A stretch of DNA of 64,000 nucleotides from Salibaculum halophilum (GCF_002094885.1 NZ_MSIT01000014.1:1-64000), one strand, 5' to 3'; numbered from the stretch's first letter, positions 53,743 to 63,663 are shown. Made by a program: numbers and translations. The notes: a model not told the origin generated them from the letters alone.

Positions 53743-55223
53743 CAGCCGAAATCGCCCGCGCCCTGTTGCCACGGCTTGACCAGGTTGCCGAAACGGGTGA
53801 ACTGGCTTTCGAAGGCGAGCTCAACCGTGCCGATGGGGCCGTGGCGTTGCTTGCCGATGATGACCTCGGCCTTGCCGTGCAGCCGCGCCATGCGTTCCTG
53901 CCAGGCGGCCATGTCCTCGAGCTTGTCCTCCGAAGGTTTCTCGCGTTCGACGTAGTATTCCTCGCGGAAGACGAACATCACCACGTCGGCGTCCTGCTCG
54001 ATCGAGCCGGATTCGCGCAGGTCCGACAGTTGCGGGCGCTTGTCGTCGCGGCTTTCGACCTGGCGCGACAGCTGCGACAGCGCCATGACGGGGATGTCCA
54101 GTTCCTTGGCGATGGCCTTGAGGCCCATGGAAATCTCGGCGATCTCCTGGACCCGGTTGTCGGCGGTGCCGCGCATGAGTTGCAGGTAGTCGACGATCAG
54201 CAAGTCCAGCCCGTGGGTCCGTTTCAGCCGCCGCGCGCGGGCAGCGACCTGGGAAATCGGCAGGGCCGGCGTGTCGTCGATGAACAGCGGGCAGGCCTCC
54301 AGCTCCTTGGCGGCCTCGACGAAGCGGCGGAACTCGGTCTCGTTCATGTCGCCCTGGCGGATCTTGTGGGACGAGATTTCCGAGGCCTCGGCCAGGATGC
54401 GGCCTGCGAGCTGCTCGGCGCTCATCTCGAGGCTGAAGAAGCCCACCACGCCGCCGTCGACCGCGCCCTCGGTGCCGTCGGACAGCTTGCCGCGCTTGTA
54501 GGCCTTGGCGACGTTGAAGGCGATGTTGGTGGCCAGCGAGGTCTTGCCCATCGAGGGCCGCCCGGCGAGGATCAGCAGGTCCGAGGCGTGCAGCCCGCCC
54601 AGCTTGTGGTCCATGTCGGCCAGCCCGGTGGCGACGCCGGCCAGGCCGCCCTCGCGCTGGTAAGCCGCGTTGGCGACGTTAACAGCATCGGTTACAGCCT
54701 TGAGAAAGCTTTGAAACCCGCTTTCGGATTGGCCCTGTTCGGCCAGTTGGTATAGCTTTTGTTCGGCCTCGACGATCTGTTCGCCCGGTTCGCTGTCCAC
54801 GTCCACCCGCGCCGCCTTGGCCGAGATGTCCTGACCGACCTGGATCAGTTCGCGCCGCACGGCCAGGTCGTGGATCATCTGCGCGTAGTCGCGCGCGGCA
54901 AAGGCCGAGATCGCCGCCCCGGCCAGCCGCGCGAGATAGGCCGGCCCGCCCAGTTCCCTGAGCCCTTCGTCGTCCTCGAGGAAGGCCTTGAGCGTCACCG
55001 GCGAGGCCAGGGCGTTCTTCTGGATGCGCGCGGCGGCGGTCTCGAAGATGCGGGCATGGACCGGGTCGTAGAAGTGTTCGGGCCGAACGATCGCGGCGAC
55101 GCGGTCGAAGACGTCGTTGTTGGTCAGGATCGCGCCCAGCAGTTGCTGCTCGGCCTCGATGGAATGGGGCAGGCTGGCCCCGTCGCTGCCGCCGCTGGCG
55201 TTGAAAGTGCTGATCTCGTTCAT
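53742..55223 (-). CDS. dnaB: Replicative DNA helicase DnaB
   Basis: The hexameric helicase of the replication fork. The 493-residue protein has the N-terminal domain with LPHSIEAEQQLLGAILTNNDVFDRV and the RecA-like C-terminal domain with Walker A LILAGRPSMGKTSLATNIAF, DLLIVDYLQLMRG (Walker B) and ALSQLSRQVESRDDKRP. No intein is present. ATG 55223 (MNEISTF) is the likely start, although the frame is open 38 codons up. The 273-bp upstream spacer has no credible gene. Confidence 0.96.
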   Translation of the reverse strand: MNEISTFNASGGSDGASLPHSIEAEQQLLGAILTNNDVFDRVAAIVRPEHFYDPVHARIFETAAARIQKNALASPVTLKAFLEDDEGLRELGGPAYLARLAGAAISAFAARDYAQMIHDLAVRRELIQVGQDISAKAARVDVDSEPGEQIVEAEQKLYQLAEQGQSESGFQSFLKAVTDAVNVANAAYQREGGLAGVATGLADMDHKLGGLHASDLLILAGRPSMGKTSLATNIAFNVAKAYKRGKLSDGTEGAVDGGVVGFFSLEMSAEQLAGRILAEASEISSHKIRQGDMNETEFRRFVEAAKELEACPLFIDDTPALPISQVAARARRLKRTHGLDLLIVDYLQLMRGTADNRVQEIAEISMGLKAIAKELDIPVMALSQLSRQVESRDDKRPQLSDLRESGSIEQDADVVMFVFREEYYVEREKPSEDKLEDMAAWQERMARLHGKAEVIIGKQRHGPIGTVELAFESQFTRFGNLVKPWQQGAGDFG

Positions 55224-55496
55224 GCGCGCGCCCCCGATTCCCGCTGTGCTGTCCCAGACCCCGGGGTGTAGCGGCCGCAAGGGCCGCGCGCCATCTGCAA
55301 AACGCTGGGGATGGCCTGTGGACAGGACGCGTCTCACCCCATCGCTGACGACGCTATTAGCACATATGGTGGGCGCTTGTTCAAGTGGCGCAACATCGGA
55401 GCGGCGCCGCTGGCCCCCGCCTCGGGACAGCGCAGCATTGCTCCACAGGTTATCCCGAGGAAATCGGACTTGTCCCCCGGCGGCCGGCCGCCGCTG

Positions 55497-56549
55497 TCAG
55501 CCCGCGACGCGCCAGTGCAGCGGAAAGCCGGGATCGAACACGGTGACAGGGCCTTCGCCGGTTTCGATCCTGTCGGGATAGGCGACGGGATCGCCCTTGA
55601 CCAGCGTGATCGTTTCCGCGTTGACCGGCAGGTCGTAAAAACGCGGCCCGTTGCGCGAGGTGAAGGCCTCCAACTGGCCGAGCTTGCCGGCGGCATCGAA
55701 CACCTCGGCCAGGCAGGACAGGGTGTTGGGCGCGGTGAAACAGCCCGCACAGCCGCAGGGCTGCAGCTTGTTGGCCTCGGTGTGCGGGGCGCTGTCGGTG
55801 CCCAGGAAAAAGCGCCGGTCGCCGCTGGTGGCGGCCTGCACCAGCGCGATGCGGTGGGCCTCGCGCTTGGCCACGGGCAGGCAATAGTAATGCGGCTTGA
55901 TGCCACCCACCAGGATGTCGTTGCGGTTAATGATCAGGTGGTGCGTGGTGATCGTGGCGGCCAGGCCACGCGGCGTGTCGCGGACGTAATCCACCGCGTC
56001 CTGTGTGGTGACATGTTCCATGACCACGCGCAGATCGGGCGTCTTCTTGCGGATCGGCTTCAGCACCTTGTCGATGAACACCGCCTCGCGGTCGAAGATG
56101 TCCACCTCGGGATGCGTGACCTCGCCGTGCACGCAGAGCGGACAGCCGATCTCGGCCATCTTCTCCAGCACCGGGCGGACCTTGTCGAAATCGCGCACGC
56201 CGCTGGCCGAATTGGTGGTGGCCCCGGCGGGGTAGAGCTTAACGGCCGTGATCAGCCCCGCGGCATGGGCGCGGGCCACGTCCTCGGGGTCTGTCTCCTC
56301 GGTTAGGTAGAGCGTCATCAGCGGTGTGAAATCGCTGCCCGCGGGCAGGGCGGCCAGGATGCGGTCGCGGTAGGCGGCGGCCTGGGCCCCGGTGACCACG
56401 GGCGGCGCCAGGTTGGGCATGATGATCGCCCGGGCGAAATGGGCGGCGCTGTGGGGCAGCACCGCCCGGAGCATCTCGCCGTCGCGCAGGTGCAGGTGCC
56501 AATCGTCGGGGCGACGGATCGTCAGCCGGGTCGGGTCGGGTTTGGTCAT
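55497..56549 (-). CDS. pyrC: Dihydroorotase (PyrC, class II)
   Basis: The zinc enzyme closes carbamoyl-aspartate to dihydroorotate in pyrimidine synthesis. The 350-residue protein fits E. coli PyrC in length. It has [23 protein letters not shown] with the HxH metal ligands, [17 protein letters not shown] with the carbamylated Lys, [16 protein letters not shown] and [15 protein letters not shown] with the catalytic Asp. ATG 56549 gives the family start. It is divergent from the small membrane protein gene at 56651. Confidence 0.95.
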   Translation of the reverse strand: MTKPDPTRLTIRRPDDWHLHLRDGEMLRAVLPHSAAHFARAIIMPNLAPPVVTGAQAAAYRDRILAALPAGSDFTPLMTLYLTEETDPEDVARAHAAGLITAVKLYPAGATTNSASGVRDFDKVRPVLEKMAEIGCPLCVHGEVTHPEVDIFDREAVFIDKVLKPIRKKTPDLRVVMEHVTTQDAVDYVRDTPRGLAATITTHHLIINRNDILVGGIKPHYYCLPVAKREAHRIALVQAATSGDRRFFLGTDSAPHTEANKLQPCGCAGCFTAPNTLSCLAEVFDAAGKLGQLEAFTSRNGPRFYDLPVNAETITLVKGDPVAYPDRIETGEGPVTVFDPGFPLHWRVAG

Positions 56550-56650
56550 GTCTGGGGAATACACCGTCGCGCCGGCGCTTTCCAGCGTCATCGTGGTGGG
56601 TCTTGACCGGCGCCCCGACCTGCCCACATCTGCGTGAAACGGAGGATCGG

Positions 56651-56932
56651 ATGGTCGGTTTCATTTTTGCGTTTCTGGCGGGGTTTTTGACCCCGCACGT
56701 TGAGCCGGCGCTCGCACAGCCCCTCGCGCGCGCCCTGTCGCGCCACATGCCGGTTGAGGCGGGCGAGACGCGCGTTCTGGCCCTTCTCGTGGCGCTGGCC
56801 GGGGCGGGGGTGCTTTGCGCGCTGTTCGACACCGGGTCGCCGCTGGGCCTGGTGATCGGTGGCGGGCTGGGGTATTTCGCCCTGCGCCTGCTCGCCGCGG
56901 CGCAAAAGGCGCTGGAGACGCGCGGAAAATGA
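56651..56932 (+). CDS. Small hypothetical membrane protein
   Basis: The 93-residue protein has an N-terminal hydrophobic segment ([19 protein letters not shown]), an amphipathic stretch ([13 protein letters not shown]) and two more hydrophobic segments ([18 protein letters not shown] and [18 protein letters not shown]). No family is recognised. AACGGAGGATCGG gives a strong ribosome-binding site for ATG 56651. It is convergent with the gene at 56960, with only 27 bp between them. Confidence 0.7.
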   Translation: MVGFIFAFLAGFLTPHVEPALAQPLARALSRHMPVEAGETRVLALLVALAGAGVLCALFDTGSPLGLVIGGGLGYFALRLLAAAQKALETRGK

Positions 56933-56959
56933 CACGCGCCGTGCGCGCGGCCCCGCGCC

Positions 56960-57928
56960 TCAGGCGTTTTCGGTGCCCTGCTCGGCCTGTTCGGCCCGTT
57001 CGGCCTGTCGGGCCTCGATTCGGGCCAGGCGCTTGGCGAAGAGCGGCCGGTTGGTGTCGCGCAGCACGAAGCGGCACAGCCGGGCCAGCAGGCCTTCGCG
57101 ATCGTCCTCATCCAGTTGGTGGAACAGGTTGCGCAGGTAGGGCAGGTGACGCTGGCGCTGGCGCCACACTCGGCTGAAGCTGACGATATCGAGCCTGTCC
57201 CCCATGGCCGCGTCGATCAGGTCGTCCAGCACCCCCATGACCGACAAAGGGCGTTCGGGGGTGCGGCCCAGATGCGGCGTGCGCAGCAGCAGCGTGTTGG
57301 GCGCGGCGAAAAGGGTCGCGTGCATGGCGTCTTCGGGCACCAGCGGATCGTGGATGATCCAGGCCCGGCTGGCGGTTTCGAGCATGTCGGGGGCATAGCC
57401 GAACCGGCTGGTGAAGTCCTTGGCGCGCTGCCCGAGAAAGCGGCGGTCCCACCCCGCGCGGGCCGGGTCCAGCGTGGCCTGCGGGCGGATGGCCAGAACC
57501 CGGGCCTCGGGGGCGGCTACCGAGTAGGCGGCCGCGGCGTAGCCCGCCCCGCCGGCGCCGTAGAACAGCACCTCCTCGAACTCGTCGAAATAGCCATCGT
57601 CGATCAAACGGTCGAAGAAGGCATGGACGGCTGCGTCGCGAAACCAGTTCTCGGGGTCGTTGGCCAGAAAGGTCAGGGTCGACCAGCCCCGCTCGCGCGC
57701 CACCAGCCAGCCGCGCGGGGCGGCCTCGGGGTGGAACTTGCGCGCCGCGGGCACGTTCTCGAAACTCACCAGCAGGCGCGGACCATCGTCGATCTGCGCA
57801 GCCAGGTAGCGCCCGCCCAGCAGCGTGCACTGGCCGAGGGCGTTGCCCAACTCCTCGACGCGGGCGTGCCAGGCGTCGGGGTCCAGTCCCTCCAGCTGCA
57901 GGTCGAACAGGTCGTTATGGTCGGCCAT
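56960..57928 (-). CDS. Hypothetical protein with alpha/beta-hydrolase-like nucleophile elbow region
   Basis: The 322-residue protein is not assigned to a named family with confidence. EEVLFYGAGGAGYAAAAYSVAAPEARVLAI resembles the strand-turn-helix of alpha/beta hydrolases, but the nucleophile position is Gly (G-x-G-G-x-G) rather than Ser. Related rhodobacterial proteins are sometimes annotated as phosphoadenosine phosphosulfate reductase, and no motif of that enzyme is visible here. The C-terminus is a charged coiled region (AERAEQAEQGTENA). Confidence 0.65.
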   Translation of the reverse strand: MADHNDLFDLQLEGLDPDAWHARVEELGNALGQCTLLGGRYLAAQIDDGPRLLVSFENVPAARKFHPEAAPRGWLVARERGWSTLTFLANDPENWFRDAAVHAFFDRLIDDGYFDEFEEVLFYGAGGAGYAAAAYSVAAPEARVLAIRPQATLDPARAGWDRRFLGQRAKDFTSRFGYAPDMLETASRAWIIHDPLVPEDAMHATLFAAPNTLLLRTPHLGRTPERPLSVMGVLDDLIDAAMGDRLDIVSFSRVWRQRQRHLPYLRNLFHQLDEDDREGLLARLCRFVLRDTNRPLFAKRLARIEARQAERAEQAEQGTENA

Positions 57929-58038
57929 CGGTCCTCGTCCCGGTTGCGCCAGCGTTGTGGCGTCCGTCTGTGATGACGTGGCTATGCGGCCAGAATTTGC
58001 AAGTCCTGCGCCATTTTGGCGATTGCGCGGGGCGGCGC

Positions 58039-59253
58039 CTAGAAAAACGCCTGCAGGCCGGTCTGCGCCCGCCCCAGGATCAGCGCGTGAACGTCATGCG
58101 TGCCTTCGTAGGTGTTCACGGTCTCCAGGTTGATCATGTGGCGAATCACGTCGTAGTCGCCCGCTATGCCGTTGCCGCCGTGCATATCGCGGGCCTGGCG
58201 CGCGACATCCAGCGCCTTGCCGCAGTTGTTGCGCTTCATCAGGCTGATGCTCTCGGGCGCGGCCGCGCCCGCCTCCATCAGGCGGCCCAGTTGCAGCGCT
58301 CCCTGCAGGCCCAGCGCGATCTCGGTCTGCATGTCGGCCAGCTTCTTCTGGAACAACTGGGTTTGCGCCAGAGGCCGGCCGAACTGGCGCCGCTCCAGCC
58401 CGTATTGGCGCGCGGCGTGCCAGCAGGCCTCGGCCGCGCCCATCACGCCCCAGCTGATGCCGTAGCGCGCGCGGTTGAGGCAGCCGAACGGACCCTTGAG
58501 GCCAGCGACCCCGGGCAGCAGCGCGTCCTCGCCGACCTCGACGCCGTCCATGACGATCTCGCCGGTGACCGAGGCGCGCAGGCTGAGCTTGCCCTCGATC
58601 TTGGGCGCCGAGAGGCCCGGCATCCCGGCCTCCAGGACGAAACCGCGGATCTTGCCGTCATGGGCCTCGGACCGGGCCCAGACGATGAAGACATCCGCCA
58701 GCGGGCTGTTGGAAATCCAGGTCTTGGTCCCGGTCAGCCGATAGCCCGTCTGCGTCTCCTCGGCACGCGTTGTCATACCGGCCGGGTCGCTGCCCGCCCC
58801 GGGTTCGGTCAGCCCGAAACAACCGATCAGGTCGCCGCTGGCCAGGCCGGGCAGGAACTTCTGCTTCTGCGCCTCGCTTCCGTAGGCATGGATCGGGTAC
58901 ATCACAAGGCTGGACTGCACCGACATCATCGAGCGGTAGCCCGAATCGACCCGCTCGATTTCGCGCGCGACCAGCCCGTAGGTGACGTAGCCGGCACCCA
59001 GCCCGCCGTGGTCCTCGGGGACGGTTACGCCCAGCAGGCCGGCCGCGCCCATGGCACGGAAGACGGCCGGGTCAGCGGCCTCCAGCGCGTAGGCGTCACG
59101 CACCCGCGGCTGCAGTGCGTCCTGCGCGAAGGTCCGGGCCGCGTCGCGCAGCATGCGTTCGTCCTCGGTCAGCTGCCCCTCCAGCCGAAGCGGATCGGAC
59201 CAGTCGACGGGGCTTAGGTCGGGGCCGAAGCCGGGTGCGCTGGGGTCGGTCAT
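58039..59253 (-). CDS. gcdH: Glutaryl-CoA dehydrogenase-type acyl-CoA dehydrogenase
   Basis: The flavoenzyme oxidises and decarboxylates glutaryl-CoA to crotonyl-CoA in lysine and tryptophan breakdown. The 404-residue protein has the FAD motifs [19 protein letters not shown] and [20 protein letters not shown], and the C-terminal [19 protein letters not shown], with the catalytic Glu and the distinctive glutaryl-CoA dehydrogenase tail. ATG 59253 gives the usual length. It is divergent from the MoxR gene, with a 109-bp spacer. Confidence 0.92.
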   Translation of the reverse strand: MTDPSAPGFGPDLSPVDWSDPLRLEGQLTEDERMLRDAARTFAQDALQPRVRDAYALEAADPAVFRAMGAAGLLGVTVPEDHGGLGAGYVTYGLVAREIERVDSGYRSMMSVQSSLVMYPIHAYGSEAQKQKFLPGLASGDLIGCFGLTEPGAGSDPAGMTTRAEETQTGYRLTGTKTWISNSPLADVFIVWARSEAHDGKIRGFVLEAGMPGLSAPKIEGKLSLRASVTGEIVMDGVEVGEDALLPGVAGLKGPFGCLNRARYGISWGVMGAAEACWHAARQYGLERRQFGRPLAQTQLFQKKLADMQTEIALGLQGALQLGRLMEAGAAAPESISLMKRNNCGKALDVARQARDMHGGNGIAGDYDVIRHMINLETVNTYEGTHDVHALILGRAQTGLQAFF

Positions 59254-59362
59254 CTGGCTCTCCTGTTCGTGCGCAGTATGGCCTAGCGCGAAGCCCCTCG
59301 CAGGGCAATGCGTCGCTTGACCCCGGCCCCGTGCCATGCAGCAATGCCGGAAAGGAGGCGTC

Positions 59363-60262
59363 ATGGACAGCATAGACGAGGTGCAAACGGCCCTGGCCGC
59401 GCAGGATTACGTCTGCGGACGGGCGCTGGCGACGGTCGTTTTCCTGTCGCTCAAACTGGGCCGGCCGCTGTTCCTGGAAGGCGAGGCCGGCACCGGCAAG
59501 ACCGAGATCGCCCGCGCCATCGCCGCCGCGCTGGGCCGCGACACGATCCGTCTGCAATGCTACGAGGGGCTGGACGCCGCCAGCGCGGTCTACGAGTGGA
59601 ACTTTCCCGCCCAGATGATCGCCATCCGCGCCGCCGAGGCCGCGGGCAGTGCCGACGAGGGCGTGCCGCATCGCGCGCTCTTCTCCGATGACTTCCTGAT
59701 CGAACGCCCGCTGTTGCAGGCCATGCGCCCGCACGCGGCCGGCCCGCCGGTCCTGCTGATCGACGAGATCGACAGGACGGATGAACCCTTCGAGGCCTTC
59801 CTGCTGGAGGCGCTGTCGGAGTTCCAGGTGACGATCCCCGAACTGGGCACCATCCGGGCGCCCGAACCGCCCATCGTCATCCTGACGTCGAACCGCACGC
59901 GCGAAGTGCACGACGCGCTCAAGCGGCGCTGCCTCTATCACTGGGTGGACTACCCCGGTTTCGATCGAGAGATGGACATCCTGCAGGCCCGCGCCCCCGA
60001 GGCGACCGAGGCGCTGAGCCGCGAGATCGTCGCCTTCGTCCAGCGGCTGCGCCGCGAGGACCTGTTCAAGCGCCCCGGCGTGGCCGAGACCATCGACTGG
60101 GCCAAGTGCCTGCTGGCGCTGGATGCCATCGACCTGTCGCCCCAGGTCATCGCCGACACCCTCGGCGCGGTGCTGAAATACCAGGACGACATCGCCCGCC
60201 TCGAAGGCTCCGAGGCGAAACGCATCCTCGAGGAAGCCCGCGCCGAGCTGTCCCCGGCGTGA
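59363..60262 (+). CDS. MoxR-family AAA+ ATPase, CoxD-like
   Basis: The 299-residue ATPase has Walker [38 protein letters not shown] (typical of the CoxD/APE2220 branch of MoxR), Walker [22 protein letters not shown] and sensor [14 protein letters not shown]. MoxR proteins pair with von Willebrand A-domain partners to mature metalloenzymes or complexes. The VWA gene is indeed next, after 166 bp of repeat-containing spacer. GGAGGCGTC precedes ATG 59363. Confidence 0.9.
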   Translation: MDSIDEVQTALAAQDYVCGRALATVVFLSLKLGRPLFLEGEAGTGKTEIARAIAAALGRDTIRLQCYEGLDAASAVYEWNFPAQMIAIRAAEAAGSADEGVPHRALFSDDFLIERPLLQAMRPHAAGPPVLLIDEIDRTDEPFEAFLLEALSEFQVTIPELGTIRAPEPPIVILTSNRTREVHDALKRRCLYHWVDYPGFDREMDILQARAPEATEALSREIVAFVQRLRREDLFKRPGVAETIDWAKCLLALDAIDLSPQVIADTLGAVLKYQDDIARLEGSEAKRILEEARAELSPA

Positions 60263-60291
60263 TGCCTCTTCTGGCCCAAAATATCCCGGGG

Positions 60292-60415
60292 GGTCGCTAT
60301 TGTTGCGCCATTGGTCCGAGCGACAATGGCGACGGGCAGAGCCCCCAAGAAGGTGTCGAGGCGGGTCGACATTGTTGCGCCATTTGTCCGAGTGACACTG
60401 GCGACGGGCAGAGCC
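60292..60415. repeat. Two 52-bp direct repeats in the MoxR-VWA spacer
   Basis: Copies at 60292-60343 and 60364-60415 differ at 5 of 52 positions and are 72 bp apart start to start. Copy 1 contains an inverted repeat, CGCCATTG...CAATGGCG; in copy 2 it is degraded. Both end in GGCGACGGGCAGAGCC. They occupy most of the intergenic space. Frames through them read as short repeated peptides on both strands but have no good start context. They look like a dispersed intergenic repeat. Confidence 0.75.
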
Positions 60416-60428
60416 GCGGACATCCGTG

Positions 60429-61676
60429 ATGCCGGATCATCCACCCCTAGACCTGCCCGAGGACGGCAAGCTAGCGCGCAACATCACCCATTTCGCCCGC
60501 GCGCTGCGCCGCGCCGGGCTGCCCGTGGGGCCGGGGCGGGTGATCGACGCGGTGCGCGCGGTGCAGGTGGCCGGCTTCACCGAGAAACAGGATTTCTACT
60601 GGACGCTGCAGGCCTGTTTCTGCTCGCGGCCCGACCACGCCCGCGTCTTCGCGCAGGTCTTTCGCCTGTATTGGCGTGACCCGCAATTTCTCGACCACAT
60701 GATGTCGATGATTCTGCCCGCGGTGCGCGGCGTGCAAGAGGAGGACCTGGCCAGGCCGGCCGAGAAACGCGCCGCCGAGGCGCTGCTCGACGGGATCGCG
60801 CCGGACCGGCCCGCGCCGGAGGACGCGCCCGAGGACAGCCTGATCGAGATCGACGCCTCGGCCACGATCTCGCCCGAGGAACGCCTGCGGACCCTGGATT
60901 TCGAACAGATGAGCACGCAGGAAATGGCGCAGGCCCGGCGGATGCTGGCGGGCCTGAGGCTGCCGGTGCGCCCGGTGAAATCGCGCCGCACCGAGGCGCT
61001 GGCCGGGCCGCTGCCCGACTGGCGCCGCACCATGCGCCGCGCCATGCGCCAGGGCGGCGAGATCCGTGCATTCGAGACCCGGCGCCGGCGCATCCGCCCG
61101 CCCGACCTCGTGGTGCTGTGCGACATATCGGGGTCGATGTCGCAGTATTCGCGCGCGGTGCTGCACTTCGTCCACGCCGTCAGCAACGCGCCGGGCCAGG
61201 GCTGGGGCCGGGTTCATGCCTTCACCTTCGGCACGCGGCTGACCAACATCACCCGGCACATGCGCGCCCGCGACGTCGACCAGGCGCTGGCCGATGCCGG
61301 GGCCGAGGCGCAGGACTGGGAGGGTGGCACCCGCATCGCCGCCTGCCTGCATGATTTCAACCGCGACTGGTCGCGCCGGGTGCTGGGGCAGGGGGCGGTG
61401 GTGCTGCTGGTCACCGACGGGCTCGACCGTGACCCCGAGGGCGCGCTGGGCCCGGCGGCCGAACGCCTGGCACTGTCCTGCCGCCGGCTGATCTGGCTCA
61501 ACCCGTTGCTGCGCTGGGCCGACTTCGCGCCCCGCGCCCGCGGCATCCGGCAGATCCTGCCGCATGTCGACAGTTTCCGCGCGGGCCACAACATCGCCGC
61601 GCTCGAGGGGCTGGCGGCGGCCCTGTCCGACCCGGACGAGACCGGAGAGAAACGCCGCCTGATGCAGATGATCTGA
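60429..61676 (+). CDS. VWA domain-containing protein, CoxE-like
   Basis: The 415-residue protein has an N-terminal helical region (LARNITHFARALRRAGLPVGPGRV), an acidic linker and a C-terminal von Willebrand A domain with MIDAS motif LCDISGSMSQYSRAVLHF, GGTRIAACLHDF and LLVTDGLDRD. This architecture is that of CoxE, which acts with a MoxR ATPase in maturing CO-dehydrogenase-type enzymes. No cox structural genes are present here, so the target is unknown. ATG 60429 is favoured over GTG 60426. Confidence 0.9.
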   Translation: MPDHPPLDLPEDGKLARNITHFARALRRAGLPVGPGRVIDAVRAVQVAGFTEKQDFYWTLQACFCSRPDHARVFAQVFRLYWRDPQFLDHMMSMILPAVRGVQEEDLARPAEKRAAEALLDGIAPDRPAPEDAPEDSLIEIDASATISPEERLRTLDFEQMSTQEMAQARRMLAGLRLPVRPVKSRRTEALAGPLPDWRRTMRRAMRQGGEIRAFETRRRRIRPPDLVVLCDISGSMSQYSRAVLHFVHAVSNAPGQGWGRVHAFTFGTRLTNITRHMRARDVDQALADAGAEAQDWEGGTRIAACLHDFNRDWSRRVLGQGAVVLLVTDGLDRDPEGALGPAAERLALSCRRLIWLNPLLRWADFAPRARGIRQILPHVDSFRAGHNIAALEGLAAALSDPDETGEKRRLMQMI

Positions 61677-61740
61677 TCCGCGCTCTGGTCATTGCCGCCC
61701 GGGGGGCCTACCTGTGGGCGCGCAGGACAAGGACCGCCCC

Positions 61741-63558
61741 ATGCGCCGCACCACCCCGCCCGGATCATCCGATGACGACCCGCCCATCGAGGGCTGGAAC
61801 GTCGTGCTGCGCGTGGCCCCCTACCTCTGGCCCGCGGACAAGCCTTGGGTGAAACGCCGCGTGGTGCTGGCGCTTGCCGCCCTCGTCGCCTCCAAGCTGG
61901 TCGCCGTGGTGGGGCCGATGCTCTACAAGCTGGTGGTCGACACGCTCTCGGGCGAGGCGGGTGATGCGATGCTGCTGGCGCTTGGCGCGGTGGGGCTGAC
62001 CGTGGCCTACGGCATGGCGCGGCTGATGACGAACGGGTTTCAGCAGCTGCGCGACGTGATCTTCGCCAAGGTCGGCCAGCGGGCGCTGCGTCAACTGGCG
62101 CTGGAGACCTTCACCCATATCCATCGGCTGTCGCTGCGCTATCACATCACCCGCAAGACCGGCGGGCTGAGCCGCATCATCGAGCGCGGCGTCAAGGGCG
62201 TGGACTTCCTGCTGCGCTTTCTGCTGTTCAGCATAGGGCCGCTGATCCTGGAATTGCTGATGATCGCGGTGATCCTGTTGTGGCACTTCGGCTTCAGCTA
62301 CCTCGGTGTCGTGGCGGTGACCATCGCCATCTACATCTGGTTCACCTTCAAGGTGACCGAGTGGCGCGTGCGCATCCGAAAGGAGATGAACGCCCAGGAC
62401 ACCGACGCCAACCAGAAGGCCATCGACAGCCTGCTGAACTTTGAGACGGTCAAGTATTTCGGCGCCGAGGAACGCGAGGCGGGCCGCTACGATCAAGCCA
62501 TGGCGCTTTACGAAACGGCGGCGCTCAAGACAGCCTACACGCTGGGCCTGCTCAACTTCGGCCAGGCCTTCGTGATCACCGCGGGGCTGGTGGCGGTCAT
62601 GGTCATGGCCGCCTTCGGGGTGCAGAACGGCACGCTGACCACGGGCGATTTCGTGATGGTCAATGCCTACATGATCCAGATCACCATGCCGCTGAACTTC
62701 CTCGGGTCGGTCTACCGCGAGATCCGCCAGGCCATGGTCGACATGGCCGAGATGTTCGACCTGCTGGAACAGCCCCCCGACGTGGCCGACCGGCCCGGCG
62801 CGACCGCGCTGCAGGTCAGCGACGGTGCGGTGACCTTCGACTCGGTGACCTTCGGGTATGACGACCGGGCGATCCTGCGGGACGTCTCGCTGTCGGTAGG
62901 CGCGGGGGAAACGGTGGCGCTGGTGGGCTCCTCGGGGTCGGGCAAGTCCACCATCGGGCGGCTGCTGTTCCGGTTCTACGACGTCTCGGGCGGGGCCATC
63001 CGCATCGACGGGCAGGATATCCGCGACGTCACCCAGGACAGCCTGCACGCCGCCATCGGCGTGGTGCCGCAGGACACGGTGCTGTTCAACGACACGATCC
63101 GCTACAACATCGCCTACGGCAGGGACGGCGCGCGCGAGGACGAGATCGTGGCCGCGGCCCGGTCGGCCAAAATCCACGACTTCATTGTAGGCCTGCCCGA
63201 GGGCTACGACACCCAGGTGGGCGAGCGCGGCCTGAAGCTGTCGGGTGGCGAGAAACAGCGCGTGGGCATCGCCCGGACCCTGCTGAAGAACCCGCCGATC
63301 CTGCTGCTGGACGAGGCGACCAGCGCGCTGGACACCGATACCGAGCGCGAGATCCAGTCGGAACTGCGGGCCATGAGCGAGGGCCGAACGGTGCTGACAA
63401 TCGCCCACCGGCTGTCGACCATCGCCGATGCCGACAGGATCGTCGTGTTGGAACAGGGCGAGATCGTCGAGACCGGCACCCACGAGGCGCTGCTGGCGCG
63501 TGGCGGCCGCTACGCCCGGCTCTGGGCGCGGCAACAGGCCGAGGACGCGGCGGCCTGA
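61741..63558 (+). CDS. ATM1-type ABC exporter (membrane and ATPase fused)
   Basis: The 605-residue half-transporter has about six transmembrane helices in residues 35-335 and an ATPase domain from about 370, with Walker A LVGSSGSGKSTIGRLLFRF, signature LKLSGGEKQRVGIARTLL, Walker B ILLLDEATSALDTDTE and an H-loop. QKAIDSLLNFETVKYFGAEEREAGRYDQAM is typical of the ATM1/HMT1 group, which exports glutathione-linked or heavy-metal compounds. ATG 61741 follows AAGGACCGCCCC; an in-frame GTG at 61714 is less likely. Confidence 0.9.
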   Translation: MRRTTPPGSSDDDPPIEGWNVVLRVAPYLWPADKPWVKRRVVLALAALVASKLVAVVGPMLYKLVVDTLSGEAGDAMLLALGAVGLTVAYGMARLMTNGFQQLRDVIFAKVGQRALRQLALETFTHIHRLSLRYHITRKTGGLSRIIERGVKGVDFLLRFLLFSIGPLILELLMIAVILLWHFGFSYLGVVAVTIAIYIWFTFKVTEWRVRIRKEMNAQDTDANQKAIDSLLNFETVKYFGAEEREAGRYDQAMALYETAALKTAYTLGLLNFGQAFVITAGLVAVMVMAAFGVQNGTLTTGDFVMVNAYMIQITMPLNFLGSVYREIRQAMVDMAEMFDLLEQPPDVADRPGATALQVSDGAVTFDSVTFGYDDRAILRDVSLSVGAGETVALVGSSGSGKSTIGRLLFRFYDVSGGAIRIDGQDIRDVTQDSLHAAIGVVPQDTVLFNDTIRYNIAYGRDGAREDEIVAAARSAKIHDFIVGLPEGYDTQVGERGLKLSGGEKQRVGIARTLLKNPPILLLDEATSALDTDTEREIQSELRAMSEGRTVLTIAHRLSTIADADRIVVLEQGEIVETGTHEALLARGGRYARLWARQQAEDAAA

Positions 63559-63559
63559 G

Positions 63560-63630
63560 GCGGGACGGCGGGTCGGCCGCTGCTTGCCGGGGCTTGCGCC
63601 CCGTCAAGGGCGCCCCGCCCGCCGTCCCGC
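63560..63630. terminator. Large hairpin between convergent genes
   Basis: Arms GCGGGACGGCGGG (63560-63572) and CCCGCCGTCCCGC (63618-63630) are perfect 13-bp complements. Inside lies a second hairpin, CGGGGC-TTGC-GCCCCG (63588-63603). It probably ends transcription from the ABC exporter and, on the other strand, the dienelactone hydrolase, though no T-run follows. Confidence 0.5.
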
Positions 63631-63663
63631 GGCGGCATCGCTCCAACGACGCTTACGCGGGCC

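Noticed and set aside
55224-55496. Possible replication origin next to dnaB
   Set aside because: One or two weak TTATCC-like matches are not a DnaA-box cluster, and dnaB is not a usual origin marker.
60292-60415. CRISPR array
   Set aside because: Only two copies with mismatches, a 20-bp spacer, internal palindrome and no cas genes.
60106-60429. Peptides with repeated Cys-Cys or RTNGAT motifs across the 52-bp repeats
   Set aside because: The repetition follows from the DNA repeat; starts are internal to the MoxR gene or lack ribosome-binding sites, and both strands are equally open.
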